Assembly: GCA_947564735.1 (NCBI GenBank)
Contig: CANOEC010000004.1
Coordinates: 1 to 64,000 of the forward strand
DNA: 64,000 nucleotides
DNA from: an uncultured Lachnospiraceae bacterium
GTDB lineage: Bacteria > Bacillota > Clostridia > Lachnospirales > Lachnospiraceae
Direction: 5' to 3'
In this document: positions 60,965-64,000 of the stretch, piece after piece
Numbering within the stretch: the first letter of the stretch is position 1
Layout of the letters: each line of letters starts with the position of its first letter
The notes under the pieces: generated by a model
What the model saw: the letters and a program-made list of their open reading frames with translations, nothing else
What the model was told of the DNA's origin: nothing
Database searches by the model: none
Made by a program: the position numbers and the translations under genes

Positions 60965-61399
60965 TTATAAGAAACAACGAATATCAACGGCAAGCTTTTC
61001 TTCAAGATTGATTAGCCGCTTGGCGATATCTTTCGTTTTCTCATCCGCCGCTTTATACTGGTTCAGATATTTATTGAGGGATTTTACACCCATATTGCAG
61101 CCGTCCGTAATCAAATCGGCGATGGTTTCATCCGATTCATTCATGACCAGTTTCACATTCGTTTTCACCCATGACATACTTTTCGCCATCGGATTAGGTT
61201 CTTTCCCGTCATCATGATATTGTTCCAGCAAGGTCTGAATTTCGTCTTTTAATTTGTCATGCTTGTCTTTACAATCCGCAAGAGATTTCCTGAAGCTCTC
61301 ATCGTGCACATAATCCAGAACCTCATCAATAGAGGCGACACCCATTTTAATGCCGGCATCACATTCCCGTAACAGTTTTATTGTATCATCTTCAATCAT
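60965..61399 (-). CDS. Helical bundle protein, about 144 aa
   Basis: Starts MIEDDTIKLLRECDAGIKMG, all helical, with four amphipathic stretches (VASIDEVLDYVHDESFRKSL, KHDKLKDEIQTLLEQYHDD, LVMNESDETIADLITDGC, SLNKYLNQYKAADEKTKDI). The pattern resembles DUF2383/ferritin-like bundles, but metal ligands are not clear. ATG at 61399 lies three bases after a perfect 12-bp inverted repeat whose loop holds the ribosome site, suggesting regulated translation. Confidence 0.65.
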   Translation of the reverse strand: MIEDDTIKLLRECDAGIKMGVASIDEVLDYVHDESFRKSLADCKDKHDKLKDEIQTLLEQYHDDGKEPNPMAKSMSWVKTNVKLVMNESDETIADLITDGCNMGVKSLNKYLNQYKAADEKTKDIAKRLINLEEKLAVDIRCFL

Positions 61400-61401
61400 A
61401 G

Positions 61402-61438
61402 CTTGTCTTAAACTCCTTTTATTATCGTTTAAGACAAG
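61402..61438 (-). promoter_or_regulatory. Inverted repeat hiding the ribosome site of the helical-bundle gene
   Basis: CTTGTCTTAAAC (61402-61413) and GTTTAAGACAAG (61427-61438) are perfect complements, separated by 13 bases. In the minus-strand mRNA the loop is gataataaaagga, so the AAGGAG ribosome site falls at the loop-stem border and the ATG lies just after the stem. Confidence 0.65.
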
Positions 61439-61538
61439 TATCTGTTGTTTTTCAAAAAATATTCCGGCGCTAACACAAAGCCTGCGAAGCATTCTCATAT
61501 ACCATGTGACACCGCGCATCTCCTATTCTTTCACGCAG

Positions 61539-61703
61539 TCATCCCACAACATATCGCGCCAGTTCCAAGGCAATATCAAAATGACCCGCATCATGCTGCG
61601 TGCCTTTGGTCTGTCCTTCCTTCCGTCTTGTATCCCCTTCGGGCGCATCGAGCAAATCACCGCTTGTAAAAAACATATATAAATTCAGAGCTATGCTACA
61701 CAT
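61539..61703 (-). CDS. Possible small ORF, 54 aa
   Basis: Frame MCSIALNLYMFFTSGDLLDA continuing to HFDIALELARYVVG. No ribosome site and no recognised family; it may be chance or a gene fragment. It sits downstream of the response-regulator gene, where AgrD-like peptides sometimes lie, but lacks AgrD features. Confidence 0.2.
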   Translation of the reverse strand: MCSIALNLYMFFTSGDLLDAPEGDTRRKEGQTKGTQHDAGHFDIALELARYVVG

Positions 61704-61708
61704 CTGCA

Positions 61709-61790
61709 TTCAGCCATATTTTATATTTTTGTGAAATATGGCTGAAACGCCGAAATCGGAAAGCTCCGACTTACTATCTCGAACGAGATA
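61709..61790. repeat. Three successive hairpins downstream of the LytTR gene
   Basis: TTCAGCCATATTT/AAATATGGCTGAA (61709-61721, 61734-61746, 13-bp perfect), TCGGA/TCCGA (61756-61760, 61765-61769) and TATCTCG/CGAGATA (61775-61781, 61784-61790). No T-run follows, so they do not look like plain terminators. Confidence 0.6.
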
Positions 61791-61861
61791 TTGATTTCAC
61801 ATTTAAAAATTTTATCATAACACAGTTGTGCGGCTCATCTCGTCCCTAAAAACTTCCTCAA

Positions 61862-62593
61862 TCAAAAATCATCCTCACAATAGAACCCGAAATACCGCTC
61901 CCGAAGCAACTGGAAGGAACCCCGCGGCAGAAAAATAACTTTCCCGTTATCCATCCGCATCTCCTGCCTGCTCATGCTCTCTATATGCTCCAAATTAACA
62001 ATATAAGAAATACCGGCACGTACAAATTCCTGATACTGGGACAACCTCTCATAAATCTCACTCATCGTAATGCGCAGCTCACACTGGCTTCCATCCGTAA
62101 AATGCAGACACTGTATTTTCCCCTGCGCCTCACAGTATACGATATCATTTACCTCCACTCTGCGGATACTGTTGCCAATCCGAAAAAGCAGATATTTTTT
62201 GCGCACTTCCTTATTTTCTTCAATCAGACGATCCAGAATCGGAAACAACACTTCCTCCGACAATGGTTTCACGAGGTACTGCGTTGCTTCCACGCCAAAT
62301 GCATCCAACGCATGTTCTTTTGAGGTCGTAAGGAAAATAATATTACAGCTGCTCCCCATGGCGCGCAACTCTTTTGCCGCATCAATCCCCATCTTCTTTG
62401 GCATATAAATATCCATCACAATCAAATCCGGCGTATACTGATAATCTCTTATACGGGCAAGAAGCTTATCCGCATTGTCAAAAAAAACCACTTCCAGACA
62501 CGCTTCAGAACGTTTTATTCCGTATCCATCTAATATTTCTTTCGTCTTATTCATTTCTTTTTCTTCATCGTCACAGAGCGCTATACGATACAT
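61862..62593 (-). CDS. LytTR response regulator
   Basis: A 243-residue regulator. Receiver: MYRIALCDDEEKEMNK, phosphoacceptor Asp in DLIVMDIYMPKKMG, Lys in YLVKPLSEE. LytTR domain from about 135 (DIVYCEAQGKIQCLHF, FVRAGISYIVNLEHI). It follows the GHKL kinase gene by 39 bp and forms an AgrA/C-type pair with it. Targets are unknown. Confidence 0.9.
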   Translation of the reverse strand: MYRIALCDDEEKEMNKTKEILDGYGIKRSEACLEVVFFDNADKLLARIRDYQYTPDLIVMDIYMPKKMGIDAAKELRAMGSSCNIIFLTTSKEHALDAFGVEATQYLVKPLSEEVLFPILDRLIEENKEVRKKYLLFRIGNSIRRVEVNDIVYCEAQGKIQCLHFTDGSQCELRITMSEIYERLSQYQEFVRAGISYIVNLEHIESMSRQEMRMDNGKVIFLPRGSFQLLRERYFGFYCEDDF

Positions 62594-62632
62594 CAGGATT
62601 CTTTTCCCCCTCCCCTCTTATATTTTTCAAAT

Positions 62633-63952
62633 TCATGCTTCAGATATCGGCGGAATATTCATAATCAACCGAAAGACAAATACACCGTTATCATTTTTAA
62701 AATCATATTCTCCCGCAAACTTTTCTGCTGTCCTTAAAATACTTGAAACGCCGACTCCGCCCGTAAATTCCGGCTTCGGCTGACCATTTTTAAGTTCCGT
62801 CTCCAGTCTGCATGTGTTACTGCAATAAATAACCAATTTATTCTTTTTCTTTTTTAGCATCAGCTGAATAGAGCATTCTCTTTCTTTAGACTGTTTCCTT
62901 ACTTCAACACAGCCATAAATGGCATTTTCATAAGCATTTGCCAAGATGGTCACCAAATCTATATTTGGTATGCCCAGATTCTTTTTCTGTTCTATATCCA
63001 ATGTGACTTTTATCTGCTCTTTTCTCGCCCTTCTTGTATATGCCGACAGGATATTGTTCACTGCAGAATTGGCACATATTTTTTCCAGACCTTGTTCTTC
63101 CGTCATTTTGTTATATTCGTCCAGATATTGAAGCAATTCTTCTATTTGTCCTCTCTGGGCATACTCCGCTATCAGTGCATTATGATGCCGCACATCGTGA
63201 CGTATCCTTTTACCCGATTCCACAGACTCCTCTAACAGTTCCATATTCCGTTCCAGCAGTCTATGATTCAGCTGCATCAACTGATTCTCCTGCTGGTACT
63301 CTTTTTCCTTACCGATGTGCAGATAAAGTCTGAACACAAGAAGCTGTAAAGCTCCCGTTAGGAAAAAGTTCACCATAATCTGAAAAAGGCGGTATGGCGT
63401 CTTTATGGTAATGTCCGGATTCAAGATAAATCCAATGCCAAACAGCAGACTGATGATCATGACCGCCGCACTGAATTTATCCAATTCGTTTTCCACATAA
63501 TAACCAAATCCTCTGATGGATACTTTAATCTTCGCATTAATGAAAAATGCCATCACTGCAATCAGCACAATACGGACAATGATATCCGCCCACACGTTTC
63601 TGTCAAAAAAGATAATCGAAACCTCAATCCCGCCAATCAGAAATGCCGCCAGCATATAAAACGTAAGCGCAAGCTTATAAATCGACAGATAAATCTGATC
63701 CCTGCTCATACAGACGGCAAATATAGTAAAACATACATACATCAGAATCGCAACAGTTCTAGAGCAGTTTTTCTGGTCAATTGCATACCATATACATGCC
63801 CCTGTAATCAGAACCGCTCCGAAGCACCCATAGTAGAAAGCCGTTTTCTTCCAGCCATATTTTGATTCACTCATCAGAGAAAATAACAAAATCACTCCTG
63901 CCAAGCTGATTGCGTAGCGTATGAGTGCTATGTATACCGGACCTCCTAACAT
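62633..63952 (-). CDS. GHKL sensor histidine kinase (AgrC-like)
   Basis: A 439-residue kinase with six or seven membrane helices in the first 215 residues, a short coiled-coil linker, the phosphoacceptor in RIRHDVRHHNALI, the N box in ILANAYENAIYGC and the G box in TGGVGVSSI. Partner of the LytTR regulator gene downstream. ATG at 63952 with GGGAGG upstream, close to the right edge of the window. A peptide ligand is typical for the family; no peptide gene was recognised. Confidence 0.9.
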   Translation of the reverse strand: MLGGPVYIALIRYAISLAGVILLFSLMSESKYGWKKTAFYYGCFGAVLITGACIWYAIDQKNCSRTVAILMYVCFTIFAVCMSRDQIYLSIYKLALTFYMLAAFLIGGIEVSIIFFDRNVWADIIVRIVLIAVMAFFINAKIKVSIRGFGYYVENELDKFSAAVMIISLLFGIGFILNPDITIKTPYRLFQIMVNFFLTGALQLLVFRLYLHIGKEKEYQQENQLMQLNHRLLERNMELLEESVESGKRIRHDVRHHNALIAEYAQRGQIEELLQYLDEYNKMTEEQGLEKICANSAVNNILSAYTRRARKEQIKVTLDIEQKKNLGIPNIDLVTILANAYENAIYGCVEVRKQSKERECSIQLMLKKKKNKLVIYCSNTCRLETELKNGQPKPEFTGGVGVSSILRTAEKFAGEYDFKNDNGVFVFRLIMNIPPISEA

Positions 63953-64000
63953 TTTCTTACATGCCTCCCATTCCTTTTACACATCTATACTACCATCGGC

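Noticed and set aside
61539-61703. AgrD-type autoinducer precursor
   Set aside because: No amphipathic leader, no central cysteine with aromatic residues and no AgrB gene beside it.

Overview
The window looks like a chromosomal segment of a gut-type Clostridia (Lachnospiraceae-like) bacterium. This is inferred from the gene families (GPH sugar symporter with GH78/GH43/GH1/GH2 enzymes, AgrA/AgrC-type LytTR/GHKL two-component systems, FapA/DUF342, 2-hydroxyacyl-CoA dehydratase-activase relatives), strong AGGAGG ribosome binding sites and a moderate-GC backbone. No rRNA, tRNA or CRISPR array was seen. Most genes lie on the minus strand.

Layout. 1-2.6 kb: TetR-controlled ABC exporter operon, cut by the window start. 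3-5 kb: unknown genes and a chimeric flavoprotein remnant. 4.4-11.3 kb: flavodoxin lipoprotein, Fe-type alcohol dehydrogenase, double-esterase lipoprotein, two aldo/keto reductases and a LysR regulator. 11.8-28.0 kb: a visibly AT-rich integrative element of about 16.26 kb inserted inside a fic gene. The 5' part of fic lies at 28.0-28.7 kb and the 3' part at 11.56-11.77 kb. Joined across the shared ATC (GAT on the coding strand) they give one in-frame Fic protein with an intact HPFIDGNGRTGR motif. 28.8-35.3 kb: decayed insertion sequences (IS110, IS256, ISAs1 types), a broken AgrC-like kinase with its AgrA-like regulator, and a HAD phosphatase. 35.6-40.3 kb: XRE-TPR regulator, polyprenyl synthetase, and a BlaR1/BlaI pair whose BlaR1 is frameshifted. 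40.5-54.8 kb: glycoside-utilisation locus (GPH symporter, unknown protein, GH2, GH1, isomerase-like protein, GH43, GH78) with a divergent AraC regulator and an SGNH esterase. 55-64 kb: proB with a prolyl-tRNA deacylase-like gene and divergent LysR, FapA, a dehydratase-activase relative, and a second GHKL/LytTR pair.

The element is the most unusual part. It encodes a large serine recombinase at its right end, next to inverted att arms around a TC/GA core. It also carries a RepL-like initiator preceded by an antisense RNA and attenuator, and a tyrosine-recombinase-like protein that could be a TcpM-type relaxase. Upstream of that gene is a long non-coding control region holding five exact 63-bp units, each with three 12-bp palindromes, and a large two-tier hairpin. 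Other parts are ArdC antirestriction, ribbon-helix-helix proteins, a DnaA-box cluster, tandem small RNAs, two copies of a roughly 195-bp repeat whose hairpin core is flipped between copies, and a secreted cargo: an anthrax-lethal-factor/PPEP-like metalloprotease, a zinc-finger-like secreted protein, a PTPDPE-repeat protein and a lipoprotein. I read it as a plasmid-like element that integrates, and that switches a Fic enzyme off while integrated.
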